Source: an uncultured Dorea sp.
GTDB lineage: Bacteria; Bacillota; Clostridia; Lachnospirales; Lachnospiraceae
Direction: 5' to 3'
Assembly: GCA_910584575.1 (NCBI GenBank)
Contig: CAJUBG010000055.1
Coordinates: 1-26,584 of the forward strand
DNA length: 26,584 bases
The notes beneath the pieces were generated by a model that worked only from the letters and a program-made list of their open reading frames with translations, searched no databases and had not been told where the DNA came from. Below are positions 14,831 through 23,358 of the stretch, piece by piece (within the stretch, counting starts at the first letter, position 1; each line of letters starts with the position of its first letter). The translations under genes were made by a program, and so were the position numbers.

Positions 14831-16393
14831 TCAAAACACCTCCATGCAGAGCTTCTCCATCTGGTCATGTACTGCCGCCACTTCTCTCTCATTCGTCATT
14901 GCCACAATCACATCCCCTGTCTTAAGCTTCGTACCTCCTCTGGGAATAATCTCATCAGATCCCCTCTGTATGGCCACAATCAGACAATTTGCCGGCCATT
15001 CAATCTCTTTTATCAGCGCCTCCTCAAGCCTTGAGCCTTGAAGCACAACAAAATTCTGAAGCACCTTCTCGCCGTGGTCCACAGCCTTTTCCCCTCCCTG
15101 CTGCTCCAGTATCCTTTCCAGGAGGCTTTCATAGATGGGCTTTGACCGAAGCAGGGTTGCCACAATGTACGCAGCCACAGACACGATAGACAGCGACATC
15201 ATCTGGCTCGTCGAGCCGGTCATCTCAAAAATCAAGATGATACCCGTCAGCGGCGCGCGCACGATTGCCGCAAAATATCCTGCCATGGCAAGCACCACAA
15301 AATTATTGATATACATCATATCCAGTCCCATGTAATGTACGCCCGCCGTTGCAAACGCGCCTCCGATAAATCCGCCTAACACCAACAGCGGAAAGAAGAT
15401 TCCCCCCGGCGCGCCAGAGCCGAAGCAGACCGCTGAAAAGACAAATCTTCCCACCAGGAAAAACAATATGGCTCCAAGCATAACATCCTCCGTCGTCAGA
15501 TAGTCAAGGAGGGCATGTCCGCTTCCAAGGAATTCCGGCATGGTAAATCCAAGCACGCCGGCACAAAAAAATGGGATTATGAGCTTCTGCGTCACGCTTA
15601 ACCTCTTTGCATTGCGGTACAAGGACTGCACCTTTAATGTAAACCAGTTATAGAATGCCCCAAGAACACCGAGTATAATACCTAACAACACAATCATTCC
15701 GTAATATTCCGGCGGCAGCGGCCTGACAATCTGAAACTGGAATACAGAATCAACTCCCATGACCGTGGAGGCAATGAAATCAGCCGACAGGGAGGCGGTC
15801 ATAACCGACACCAGCACAGACACGGAAAAATTCTTATGTACTTCCTCCAACGAGAACATTACGCCAGCCAGCGGTGCATGGAACGCCGCCGCAAGTCCGG
15901 CGCTGGCGCCGCAGGTCAGGAGGTACTTTTCCTCTGTCACTCCCCGTTCCATTCCTTTGGACACGCCTTTTCCAACCATTGCCCCCAACTGGATGGACGG
16001 GCCTTCTCTGCCTAGCGCCAGACCTCCCAGAAGGCAGAGGAAGCCTCCAAGAAATTTTGCCGGAAGAACCCGCCACCATCTCTGATCCAGTTTTCCCGCC
16101 ATCTCCCCCTCAAGCTGCGGAATTCCGCTGCCTGATATCATTGGCTCGTACTTCAAAAGCTTTCCCACCAACCATGCCAGGATTAGAAGCGCCAAAAACC
16201 ATCCTGCAATCCGAACAGGCTTCCCTTTGCAAAATTCCAGAATCATATTCAGCCATTTACCTGCGTATTCCAGAAACATCCTGTAAAGAACGATGACAAG
16301 TCCCGCAATTCCTCCGACTACAAGGCCCTCTCCAATTAATATCATCTGAAAATGTTCAGCGCGCCTAATCATACTGGATGTATCCCTCTCCAT
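14831..16393 (-). CDS. ClC family chloride/proton antiporter with C-terminal TrkA-C domain
   Basis: The 520-residue membrane protein has the ClC selectivity-filter motifs: GSGIPQ at 88-93, GREGP at 128-132 with the gating glutamate Glu130, and GSGAPGGIFFP in the second half. The FSLEE segment (Glu182-Glu183) retains the internal proton glutamate, so an H+/Cl- antiporter rather than a channel is expected. The filter motifs are not those of fluoride-type ClCs. After the last membrane helix a TrkA-C/RCK-C domain occupies about residues 440-520 (IPRGGTKLKTGDVIVAMTN), a regulatory ligand-binding module. The ATG at 16393, behind GGGAGGGAG, is preferred over the in-frame start at 16435. Such antiporters support acid resistance or chloride balance. 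Confidence 0.93.
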   Translation of the reverse strand: MERDTSSMIRRAEHFQMILIGEGLVVGGIAGLVIVLYRMFLEYAGKWLNMILEFCKGKPVRIAGWFLALLILAWLVGKLLKYEPMISGSGIPQLEGEMAGKLDQRWWRVLPAKFLGGFLCLLGGLALGREGPSIQLGAMVGKGVSKGMERGVTEEKYLLTCGASAGLAAAFHAPLAGVMFSLEEVHKNFSVSVLVSVMTASLSADFIASTVMGVDSVFQFQIVRPLPPEYYGMIVLLGIILGVLGAFYNWFTLKVQSLYRNAKRLSVTQKLIIPFFCAGVLGFTMPEFLGSGHALLDYLTTEDVMLGAILFFLVGRFVFSAVCFGSGAPGGIFFPLLVLGGFIGGAFATAGVHYMGLDMMYINNFVVLAMAGYFAAIVRAPLTGIILIFEMTGSTSQMMSLSIVSVAAYIVATLLRSKPIYESLLERILEQQGGEKAVDHGEKVLQNFVVLQGSRLEEALIKEIEWPANCLIVAIQRGSDEIIPRGGTKLKTGDVIVAMTNEREVAAVHDQMEKLCMEVF

Positions 16394-16475
16394 TATTCTC
16401 CCTCCCTCTTTTGCATTTCCACTTCTATTATACAAGAAGAACAGAAATTATCCAAAGTTTTTTTCAGACTGAATC

Positions 16476-16504
16476 TTGAATCCCTCACGCATACAGGCTA
16501 TACT
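16476..16504 (+). promoter_or_regulatory. promoter of the phosphodiesterase-azlCD operon
   Basis: TTGAAT (16476-16481) and TATACT (16499-16504) are 17 bp apart, giving a leader of about 60 bases before the ATG at 16569. Confidence 0.7.
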
Positions 16505-16568
16505 ATTTGAGGGGAATCGACAAATATCGATTGCTTAATCCATTTTTATAGAAAGGACTTTATTTATC

Positions 16569-17138
16569 ATGAAAATATTAATCGCATCTGACATTCACGG
16601 AAGCGCTTACTATTTAAGGCAATTATTGGCGCGATATCAGGCAGAACAGCCAGACAAGCTGCTTCTTTTAGGCGACATACTCTATCACGGCCCAAGAAAT
16701 GACCTGCCAAAAGGATATGCGCCCAAAGAGGTCATAGACCTTTTAAACGACATGAAGGAGGATATCCTGTGTGTACGGGGAAATTGTGACACGGACGTAG
16801 ATCAGATGGTGCTTGATTTCCCAATTCTTGCCGACTACTGCATCCTGTACGAGCAAAGGCATATGATTTTTGCAACACACGGACATGTTCATAATACCGC
16901 CAATCCGCCAATGTTAAGGGACGGCGATATCCTGCTTCACGGGCACACCCATGTCCCTGTGGCTGAGGTTTTCCAAGGAAAATACTACCTTAATCCAGGG
17001 TCCATCTCCATCCCGAAGGACGGAAGCGAACACAGCTATATGATGCTGGAGGACGGCGTATTTACATGGAAGAATCTAGACGGAAAGGTTTACCGTCACT
17101 TTGACATGAGAAACGGATTGAAAAATGAATCGGAATAA
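16569..17138 (+). CDS. YfcE/MJ0936-type metallophosphodiesterase
   Basis: This 189-residue calcineurin-like phosphoesterase shows the complete two-metal set: SDIHG at 7-11, LLGDILYHGP, RGNCDTD, FATHGH and LHGHTH, followed by YYLNPGS. Proteins of this class hydrolyse phosphodiesters in vitro, but a physiological substrate is generally unknown. There is no signal peptide, so it is cytosolic. AAAGGA lies about eleven bases before the ATG. The end overlaps the azlC start by 14 bases, so the gene is translationally linked to the amino-acid exporter pair, an association without an obvious reason. Confidence 0.93.
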   Translation: MKILIASDIHGSAYYLRQLLARYQAEQPDKLLLLGDILYHGPRNDLPKGYAPKEVIDLLNDMKEDILCVRGNCDTDVDQMVLDFPILADYCILYEQRHMIFATHGHVHNTANPPMLRDGDILLHGHTHVPVAEVFQGKYYLNPGSISIPKDGSEHSYMMLEDGVFTWKNLDGKVYRHFDMRNGLKNESE

Positions 17139-17877
17139 GAATGCATTTACGAACGGGTTACGAGACGGGATTCCCATTGCCTTAGGTTACTTCGCAGTAG
17201 CATTTTCACTGGGAATCGTGGCCAAAAAAGCCGGACTAGACCCCTTGCAGGGTTTTCTGTCCAGTCTGCTAAACCATGCCTCTGCGGGAGAGTACGCCGA
17301 ATTCACCGTGATTTTGGCGAACGCGCCTTATATTGAGATGGCTTTTGTCATTCTGGTTACAAATATACGGTATCTGCTGATGAGCTGCGCATTGAGCCAG
17401 AAATTTGATACAGATACCTCCCTTATACACAGATTTCTTGTAGGCTTCGGAATTACGGATGAGATTTTTGGAATCAGCATCGGCAGAACCGGAAGGCTGA
17501 ACCCTTATTATAACTACGGCGCTATGGCTATTGCCCTGCCAAGCTGGGCTATGGGTACTGCCATAGGAATCGTAGCCGGCAATGTTCTGCCTTTGTCCGT
17601 TGTCAGCGCTTTGAGCGTGGCGCTGTACGGAATGTTCATTGCAATCATTATCCCCGCCTCCAAGACAAATAAAATTGTCGGCGGAGTTGTAATTGTAAGC
17701 TTTGCGGCAAGCTTTGCAGCATCCAGGATTCCTCTGTTTGACCGCATGTCCGACAGTATGAAGATTAGCCTTCTTACCGTGATTATCGCCGGACTTGCAG
17801 CCGTACTATTCCCAGTAAAGGATGAAGATACCGTACCAACAGAGCCGGATAAGGAGGTGGCTGAGCATGACGCATAA
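17125..17877 (+). CDS. azlC: AzlC family branched-chain amino acid exporter, large subunit
   Basis: AzlC/BrnF is the large subunit of a two-component permease that exports leucine, isoleucine and valine (and analogues) from the cytosol. The 250-residue product has the family start FTNGLRDGIPIALGYFAVAFSLG, the NHASAGEYAEF segment, the TNIRYLLMSCALSQKF region and FGITDEIFGI, with about six to seven hydrophobic segments. It overlaps the phosphodiesterase upstream by 14 bases and azlD downstream by 11 bases, so all three are coexpressed. Confidence 0.93.
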   Translation: MNRNKNAFTNGLRDGIPIALGYFAVAFSLGIVAKKAGLDPLQGFLSSLLNHASAGEYAEFTVILANAPYIEMAFVILVTNIRYLLMSCALSQKFDTDTSLIHRFLVGFGITDEIFGISIGRTGRLNPYYNYGAMAIALPSWAMGTAIGIVAGNVLPLSVVSALSVALYGMFIAIIIPASKTNKIVGGVVIVSFAASFAASRIPLFDRMSDSMKISLLTVIIAGLAAVLFPVKDEDTVPTEPDKEVAEHDA

Positions 17878-18184
17878 TATCTATATCTACATACTGGTTG
17901 CAGCGGCAGTATCCTGCCTGATACGCGTGCTGCCGCTGACGCTGATACGCGGGAAGATTAAGAATCCGCTGATACGTTCATTTCTTTATTATGTGCCTTA
18001 TGTAACACTGGCTGTCATGACATTTCCTGCAATTATTACTGCGCCCCAGATTCCGATTGCTGGAATCCTGGCATTGCTTGCAGGAATAGCCGCCGCGTGG
18101 AGGGGCGTCAATATGATGGGAATAGCCGCGCTTTGCTGCGCCGTTGTGTTCGTTTGTGAAGCGGTTTCAGCGTATATTATATAA
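17867..18184 (+). CDS. azlD: AzlD family branched-chain amino acid exporter, small subunit
   Basis: This 105-residue protein with about four membrane segments is the small partner of AzlC. Family features are SCLIRVLPLTLIR near the start, RSFLYYVPYVTLAVMTFPAI and a C-terminal hydrophobic half. The frame opens earlier, but the ATG at 17867 is preceded by AAGGAGGT at 17851-17858 with an eight-base spacer and overlaps the azlC end by 11 bases, the usual arrangement. A bidirectional terminator follows the stop. Confidence 0.92.
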   Translation: MTHNIYIYILVAAAVSCLIRVLPLTLIRGKIKNPLIRSFLYYVPYVTLAVMTFPAIITAPQIPIAGILALLAGIAAAWRGVNMMGIAALCCAVVFVCEAVSAYII

Positions 18185-18186
18185 CG

Positions 18187-18227
18187 AAAGGGGATGTCCG
18201 CACTACCCTGACGCGGCATCCCCCTTT
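18187..18227. terminator. bidirectional terminator between azlD and the hemerythrin-regulator gene
   Basis: AAAGGGGATG (18187-18196) pairs with CATCCCCCTTT (18217-18227) with one bulged C. It lies between two convergent stop codons (18184 and 18237) and has short T runs on both strands. Confidence 0.75.
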
Positions 18228-18236
18228 ATGTATTAC

Positions 18237-19583
18237 TCAAGCCTTTTTCTTTTCAAAATAAGCGTCTATCTTATGCTTAATTTCTTCCATCTTCAGATAT
18301 TTTGCCAGATATCCATCCGGCTTCAGAGATACTAGCTTTCTCACCGTCTCCGGATCCGTCCTGCCGGTCAGGAAGATAATTGGAATATCTGCAAAATCCT
18401 CCTCTGAACGAATCATCTCCAATACCTGTTTCCCGTCACAGACAGGCATCTCATAATCCAACAGCACCAGATCCGGACGATCCAGTGAAAGAGCACGGAT
18501 TGCAGACATTCCCGAAGTTGCCAGCGCAACCTCATAATCCTCACAAAGAAGCTGCTTCATCCCCTGCCGTATCGTCATAGAATCATCCACAATCAGTATC
18601 TTCTGTCTCTGCGGAACATCTCGCTTCTTGAGATAATCGGCAATCTCAGCCATGGCGTTATCCGTCTCGATAGGAATTGCCGCCCCCTTCTCCAACATAT
18701 GGGGTGCAATGACACAATAAGCAAAATACCCTTTTCCTGTATCAAACAGCAGACTCACCTGCATCTTTTCTTTCTCGAACACATCCTGAAACTGCTCATA
18801 GGTGAGAAGATTCTCCTCCTTAATCTCACATTCCTCGGCATCCGGCAGATGCTCCATAACACGCTTTACAAACTGTTGCGCTGTCAATCTGGTTGCGTTG
18901 ACCAACATGGTATCCAGCTTATTCGTCTCTATCCCCATAACCTTTCCTACCGTGTTAAGCAACAATCTTTCCTCAAATGCCAGAAAAATCTCTCTATCTT
19001 CTTCCGACTGCTCAGTACCGTAAACCAGACGGCAGTATATCCCTCTCCCAAACTTTTCTCCGCTGTATGTGTCGCTGACCACATGGGATTCAAGCCTGAA
19101 CATATTATATACTAACTGAAGAATTACCTTCTTCATAGCCTCAAGTTCTTCGTCCGGAAGAAGATCCACCCATTTGCTTATTCCCTCTCCCGTGATTGCA
19201 CGGTCTTCCGTCAACGTGTGCCCAATCAGCCATCCGGCGCAGACGCCTAAGAAATGGTCAACCGCATCTTCGGAATAATTCGTCTGTTCCAGTTCTTTTT
19301 CAAGCGCAGGAAGCGTCTTCCTGCGGAATCCCTCATGAAGATGCCTGTGCACCTCAAGACCCGCATATCCAATAGAAGTCATATACTTTTCTTCCTCCGC
19401 AAAATGCTTCATTGCGTGATCTTTAAAATACTTGATTCCCTCCTGGCACGCCCACTGGCTTTTCTTCTCCTCTTTTCCAAATGCGAACAGCTTGTTAATA
19501 ATCTTAAACAGCCTCTGATGCTCCTTGTCAATAACGTCTACTCCGATATTGTACTCTTCCTTCCATACTAATTGATTCTCCAT
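18237..19583 (-). CDS. bacteriohemerythrin / unknown middle domain / response regulator receiver fusion
   Basis: The 448-residue protein joins two recognisable sensory modules. Residues 1-135 form a bacteriohemerythrin with all seven di-iron ligands: His22, His60, Glu64, His79, His83, His122 and Asp127, which bind oxygen or sense iron/redox. Residues 327-448 form a receiver domain with the acidic pair near 332-333, phospho-acceptor Asp376 in LLDYEMP, Thr in FLTGRTD and Lys in YLAKYL. The middle part (about 140-320) is alpha/beta with NTVGKVMG and TAQQFVKRVMEHLP; it faintly recalls CheC/CheX phosphatases, but their canonical ExxN motif is not clear, so it stays unassigned. There is no DNA-binding output. 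AAAAGGTGG precedes the ATG. The partner kinase is not in the window. A TATAAT at 19663-19668 may be its -10. Confidence 0.88.
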   Translation of the reverse strand: MENQLVWKEEYNIGVDVIDKEHQRLFKIINKLFAFGKEEKKSQWACQEGIKYFKDHAMKHFAEEEKYMTSIGYAGLEVHRHLHEGFRRKTLPALEKELEQTNYSEDAVDHFLGVCAGWLIGHTLTEDRAITGEGISKWVDLLPDEELEAMKKVILQLVYNMFRLESHVVSDTYSGEKFGRGIYCRLVYGTEQSEEDREIFLAFEERLLLNTVGKVMGIETNKLDTMLVNATRLTAQQFVKRVMEHLPDAEECEIKEENLLTYEQFQDVFEKEKMQVSLLFDTGKGYFAYCVIAPHMLEKGAAIPIETDNAMAEIADYLKKRDVPQRQKILIVDDSMTIRQGMKQLLCEDYEVALATSGMSAIRALSLDRPDLVLLDYEMPVCDGKQVLEMIRSEEDFADIPIIFLTGRTDPETVRKLVSLKPDGYLAKYLKMEEIKHKIDAYFEKKKA

Positions 19584-19691
19584 ATGAAACCCACCTTTTC
19601 CACAGTCTTTTCTTCTGCAGAACTTCTCTCCTTTCCTAAATTGCAGACTGCATCTGCTAAGAATTATACTTCATATAAAGCAGTAATTTTG

Positions 19692-19727
19692 AAAAATACT
19701 ATCTTCGCAGACAGCCTATCCTGTCTG
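19692..19727 (-). terminator. possible terminator of the acyltransferase gene
   Basis: On the minus strand CAGACAG pairs with CTGTCTG (19721-19727 with 19708-19714) around a 6-nt loop, about 35 bases past the acyltransferase stop; a TTTTT run (19692-19696) follows eleven bases later. The gap to the T run makes it less than ideal. Confidence 0.4.
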
Positions 19728-19731
19728 TTAC

Positions 19732-19758
19732 TTTTTACTATACTACGTATAGTAAAAA
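19732..19758. repeat. perfect 12-bp inverted repeat with 3-bp spacer
   Basis: TTTTTACTATAC (19732-19743) and GTATAGTAAAAA (19747-19758) are exact reverse complements around TAC, three bases past the acyltransferase stop. It is A/T-rich and flanked by T and A runs, so it could be a terminator stem or a regulator site upstream of the hemerythrin-regulator gene. Confidence 0.7.
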
Positions 19759-19761
19759 ATA

Positions 19762-21651
19762 TCAATCATTATTCCTATTCACGACCAAAACAACTTCTTT
19801 TATACTATTGATATATGCCTTAGCGCCCTCTGGAGATAGATGAGTCCCGTCCTCAATAAAATATTCACTATGCCCTTCACTGATCTTATACCAGTCTACA
19901 AGATAGGTATTTTCTGCAGATTCTGCGAATTCATATATCTCCTGGTTGTTCGATTCCTCCCAGTTTACATGCGGCGCTCTGGCCGTAATCACGAAAAATG
20001 GCCTGTCTGCCCCGACCATCTCTCTGAGCGTCTCCAAAGAATCATACAATAATCCATTAGAACCCAGCGCAAAGATTACACCATCACCATTCCACCCCTT
20101 TTCATTTACATAGGAAGCATAGATTGCATAACTCTCTGTTGTATATCTGCTTACAGCCGCATCACAGATACTGTTCGGAAATACTTCATAGAATTCATCG
20201 GCAGCCCCTAATGCAATAGAATCCCCTATCAACAGCAAATTAAGGCTTTCCAAAAGTTCTTCGTCCGAAAGGTTTTCTCTCTGGGTCTCAGCATTCTCCC
20301 CTTCATTCCTTGACATTTCTATCTCAGCAGATTTCTCATCAGCAATCTTGCTTACCTCCTCTGCCTGTTTCTCCAATTCCTCGATATTATTCAATGCACT
20401 TTCCCTCGGTACAAACGCTACACAGAAAAGCACACCTACTCCTGTAACAAAACAAACAGTTCCAAAATGCATGCATCTTTTCAGAGTCCTGATTTGTTTT
20501 CTCCTTTCTCGTCTGCTTGCAGGGTGGCTTCTTATAATAGCAATGTTTTTCCCTATCACCCCATTACGTACAGGTGTTTCTATAAAATAGTATGACACCC
20601 CCGCAAGCAGCACTGTCAGAAGAATCTCAATTAGGTTCACCCACCATGCCAATTTCTCCCCATTACTGAGCAGTAGTATGATCGGGTAATGCCATAGATA
20701 TATCCCGTAAGAACGATCTCCGACCCATTTTAGTGGATATACGCCAAGAATCCTATTCAGCAAACCGCTTTCATCTGTAACAGAGAAAATTACCAGAACC
20801 GTAAGCAATGACGCAATTCCCTGTCCGCCTTTGTACAGAAAACTGCCATAGCCGTCAATAGCGATCATCATATAGATAAGCCCCACAAGTGAAATACACC
20901 CAACTATATTAGATAGGACACGTCCCCTCTTTGAAATTCTTCTGTTCTTCTTCACCAAAGCCAAAAATGCTCCGAACAACAGAGAAAACGCCCTTGTATC
21001 TGTTCCATAGTAAACTCTGCTTGGATCTTTGGCCGGATCAAACAGCACCCACATTAATCCCATAGAAACCACGGCAAGGATTGCCGTCACAAAGGCAGAC
21101 ACTTTTCTGTTCTCCTTGAATCTGGCAAGGAAAATAAGCAACAGTGGGTATATTAGATAAAATTGTGCTTCAATCGCCAATGACCAGCAATGCGTAAGCG
21201 GCGATGGAGCACCTGCATTTTCAAAATACGAAACCTGATTAAAAATTTGCCACCAGTTATTATAGCAGAAAATTACAGAAAGCAGGTCTGTACATGCCTT
21301 TGTAAATAATACCCTATTAAATATCGCAGTAGCAAATATAAGCACCACCGTCATCGTCAAAACCGCTGGCAGTAGCCTCCGAATTCGCCTAATCCAGAAT
21401 TTTTTGATATCCACAGTATATGTATTGTCCAATTCTGATACAAGGATACGTGTAATCAGAAAACCGGATATCACGAAAAACACAGTTACACCAAGAAGCC
21501 CTCCTTTTGCAAAAGGAAGCTTAAGATGGTATGCCAATACCATTAACACCGCAATGGCCCTTAAACCATCTATGCCATCTATGTATCTGTTCCGTTTTCC
21601 CAGACCATCTCTTTCCCATCTTATCCGGCTGTTGCTGATACGCCTCTCCAT
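19762..21651 (-). CDS. OatA-type acyltransferase (membrane acyltransferase_3 plus SGNH domain)
   Basis: This 629-residue protein matches the OatA architecture, which O-acetylates peptidoglycan (or another wall polymer) to resist lysozyme. Residues about 20-400 form a ten-helix acyltransferase_3 domain beginning YIDGIDGLRAIAVLMVLAYH, with FFVISGFLIT and SLAIEAQFYLIYP. A linker with a charged coiled-coil-like stretch (EELEKQAEEVSKIADEKSAE) leads to an extracellular SGNH esterase domain with Ser478 in IGDSIALG, GSNG in the block III position, and Asp601 with His604 in DGTHLSPEG. All catalytic residues are present. The wall target is inferred from the family. A TGAGGA precedes the ATG, and an extended -10 lies at 21691-21699. 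Confidence 0.93.
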   Translation of the reverse strand: MERRISNSRIRWERDGLGKRNRYIDGIDGLRAIAVLMVLAYHLKLPFAKGGLLGVTVFFVISGFLITRILVSELDNTYTVDIKKFWIRRIRRLLPAVLTMTVVLIFATAIFNRVLFTKACTDLLSVIFCYNNWWQIFNQVSYFENAGAPSPLTHCWSLAIEAQFYLIYPLLLIFLARFKENRKVSAFVTAILAVVSMGLMWVLFDPAKDPSRVYYGTDTRAFSLLFGAFLALVKKNRRISKRGRVLSNIVGCISLVGLIYMMIAIDGYGSFLYKGGQGIASLLTVLVIFSVTDESGLLNRILGVYPLKWVGDRSYGIYLWHYPIILLLSNGEKLAWWVNLIEILLTVLLAGVSYYFIETPVRNGVIGKNIAIIRSHPASRRERRKQIRTLKRCMHFGTVCFVTGVGVLFCVAFVPRESALNNIEELEKQAEEVSKIADEKSAEIEMSRNEGENAETQRENLSDEELLESLNLLLIGDSIALGAADEFYEVFPNSICDAAVSRYTTESYAIYASYVNEKGWNGDGVIFALGSNGLLYDSLETLREMVGADRPFFVITARAPHVNWEESNNQEIYEFAESAENTYLVDWYKISEGHSEYFIEDGTHLSPEGAKAYINSIKEVVLVVNRNND

Positions 21652-21690
21652 ATATAATTCCTCACTCTCTTAATACCTTTTCTCCTGCAA

Positions 21691-21699
21691 ATTATATCA
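21691..21699 (-). promoter_or_regulatory. extended -10 promoter of the OatA-type gene
   Basis: On the minus strand TGATATAAT supplies a TG plus a perfect TATAAT (21691-21696), about 40 bases before the ATG. No good -35 box is seen, as is usual for extended -10 promoters. A weak A/T hairpin between here and the EamA stop may end the upstream transcript. Confidence 0.6.
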
Positions 21700-21753
21700 C
21701 ATTTATAAATACCTTGATTGAAAATGTATCTCCTTCTTTAAGATATTTTCTTT

Positions 21754-22173
21754 TTATACCACCATAACCAGAGTACCTGCACCAATCAAAACACAGCCAA
21801 GCAATGATTTCGCCGTAAAATCCTCATGCAAAAACAGAAAAGCTAAGACCAGTGTTATAACCACACTCAATTTATCAATCGGCACAACTTTAGACGCCTC
21901 TCCTAATTGTAACGCTTTGTAATAGCACAGCCAAGACCCTCCTGTCGCTAAACCTGACAATATAAGAAACAGCCAACTTTTTCTGCTTATTTCCGATATT
22001 CCATTTTGTGTATGGGTTAAAAATACCATCCCCCATGCCATAACTACCACAACTACTGTCCTGATTGCTGTCGCAAGATTGGAATTAACACCCTCGATAC
22101 CTATTTTCGCCAATATTGAGGTAAGCGCCGCAAATACTGCGGATAACAATGCAAAAACAAACCACATATCCAA
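21754..22173 (-). CDS. half-size EamA/DMT family transporter
   Basis: The 139-residue protein contains a single EamA domain with about five hydrophobic segments, from MWFVFALLSAVFAALTSILA to the final LLGCVLIGAGTLVMVV. It carries the conserved SWLCYYKALQLGEASKVVPIDKLS-type region before the last two helices. Most drug/metabolite transporters have two such domains; single-domain members work as dimers. GGAGG lies six bases before the ATG, ten bases after the DUF4317 stop, so it is the last gene of the crcB-DUF4317-EamA run. The substrate is unknown. Confidence 0.88.
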   Translation of the reverse strand: MDMWFVFALLSAVFAALTSILAKIGIEGVNSNLATAIRTVVVVVMAWGMVFLTHTQNGISEISRKSWLFLILSGLATGGSWLCYYKALQLGEASKVVPIDKLSVVITLVLAFLFLHEDFTAKSLLGCVLIGAGTLVMVV

Positions 22174-22183
22174 CCTCCAAAAG

Positions 22184-22810
22184 TCATTCCACTCCTAAAA
22201 TCTCTCTTATTAATTCCATGTGGGGTATGTCCGGCTTCCTCTGATAAACATTCACATGGTTCAAATCTCCACTCCGGTCTGTGAATGCCGGAAACAGAAA
22301 CCCGCACTCTGGTTCTCCCGACTCATATTCCCCAGAAAGCGGACAAATCACGCAGATTAAATATTCAAACACTTCCTCCGATTCTCCCAACCGTTCCTTA
22401 TCGGCTGCCTTCGCCGGAATATCATAGCGGTCATGGAATACCAGGATAGCATATTCAGAATCCATGTGGCAGCGTTCCATAACCACATCATAAAAAGTAT
22501 CCATCAGTGCGTCATTCTTCAATCCACATTCCCTCATCGCCATAAGCAACTGCCACATACCCCCTGGCTTCTGCGATTCTGGTCTAAACTCATATTTTTT
22601 CAGATTTTTATTCGTATCTGAAAATGGCACCGTCTTTGCCAGCTTCAGATTTTTCGCTCTGTCGGAACCGGAAAGCTTCAAAAAATTGGTATTAAAACTT
22701 CCGTCAAATTCTCCATCCTTGTCTACATAACACCCTGCTATCCTCGTAATGGATGTTCGGGCCGGAGTCATCCGTCTCGTCAGCTCTAGCATATCCTCTC
22801 TGTTTATCAT
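22184..22810 (-). CDS. DUF4317 family protein, apparently short
   Basis: The start (MINREDMLELTRRMTPARTSITRIAGCYVD) and inner segments such as CGFLFPAFTDRS match the DUF4317 family of Lachnospiraceae and relatives, which has no known function. The product has 208 residues, while family members I recall are nearly twice as long, so the C-terminal half seems missing; the frame closes just after the FPAFTDRS and IREILGVE region. There is no membrane segment or signal peptide. AAAGGTGG precedes the ATG. It could be a truncated but expressed form or a gene cut off when the EamA gene became its neighbour. Confidence 0.8.
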   Translation of the reverse strand: MINREDMLELTRRMTPARTSITRIAGCYVDKDGEFDGSFNTNFLKLSGSDRAKNLKLAKTVPFSDTNKNLKKYEFRPESQKPGGMWQLLMAMRECGLKNDALMDTFYDVVMERCHMDSEYAILVFHDRYDIPAKAADKERLGESEEVFEYLICVICPLSGEYESGEPECGFLFPAFTDRSGDLNHVNVYQRKPDIPHMELIREILGVE

Positions 22811-22855
22811 AATTTATAATCCACCTTTATTTCTCAATCTTAATATTTGTAATAC

Positions 22856-23224
22856 TTACTTTCCGACGATCCCCTGACCTGCGAATACAGCCAATACCCC
22901 AAACACAGCGCTCAATACTGTATAAATGACTGCCAAATATATTTTCCCCTCTTTCATCAAATCTGCTGTCTCCAATGCAAAAGAAGAAAACGTAGTAAAA
23001 CCTCCGCATATCCCGACCTTCAGGAATAGTATTATTCTGGGATTCAAAAATTCTAATTTCATTGCTAAAGCAGCAACAATTCCAATAATAAAAGAACCCA
23101 TAATATTTATCGTAAACGTTTTAATTGGAAATAAATATCCTTCTTTCAAGGGAACTAATCCTATTAAATATCTAAAGACCGCACCTATAAACCCGCCTGT
23201 TCCAACAACTATGCACTCAATCAT
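22856..23224 (-). CDS. crcB: CrcB/Fluc family fluoride channel
   Basis: This 122-residue membrane protein of about four helices matches Fluc fluoride exporters, which act as dual-topology dimers at the cell membrane. Motifs are GTGGFIGAVFRYLIG at the N terminus, TFTINIMGSF in the second helix and GICGGFTTFSSFALE in the third, including the conserved Asn and the Phe/Thr-rich segment of the pore. The frame opens 33 codons earlier, but the ATG at 23224 follows AGGGGCGG and matches the family start. No fluoride riboswitch was recognised upstream. Many Firmicutes carry two adjacent crcB copies; only one is here. Confidence 0.92.
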   Translation of the reverse strand: MIECIVVGTGGFIGAVFRYLIGLVPLKEGYLFPIKTFTINIMGSFIIGIVAALAMKLEFLNPRIILFLKVGICGGFTTFSSFALETADLMKEGKIYLAVIYTVLSAVFGVLAVFAGQGIVGK

Positions 23225-23358
23225 GACAGCCGCCCCTTTCTCTTTTATTATACTAACATTCGAGATAAAAATTAGCAAGCCACTACTTTCTTCAACAGAA
23301 TTTCCGCTTTTACATATCAACATCTATGCAACCTTGTACTATACAGTTCAATACGTTC

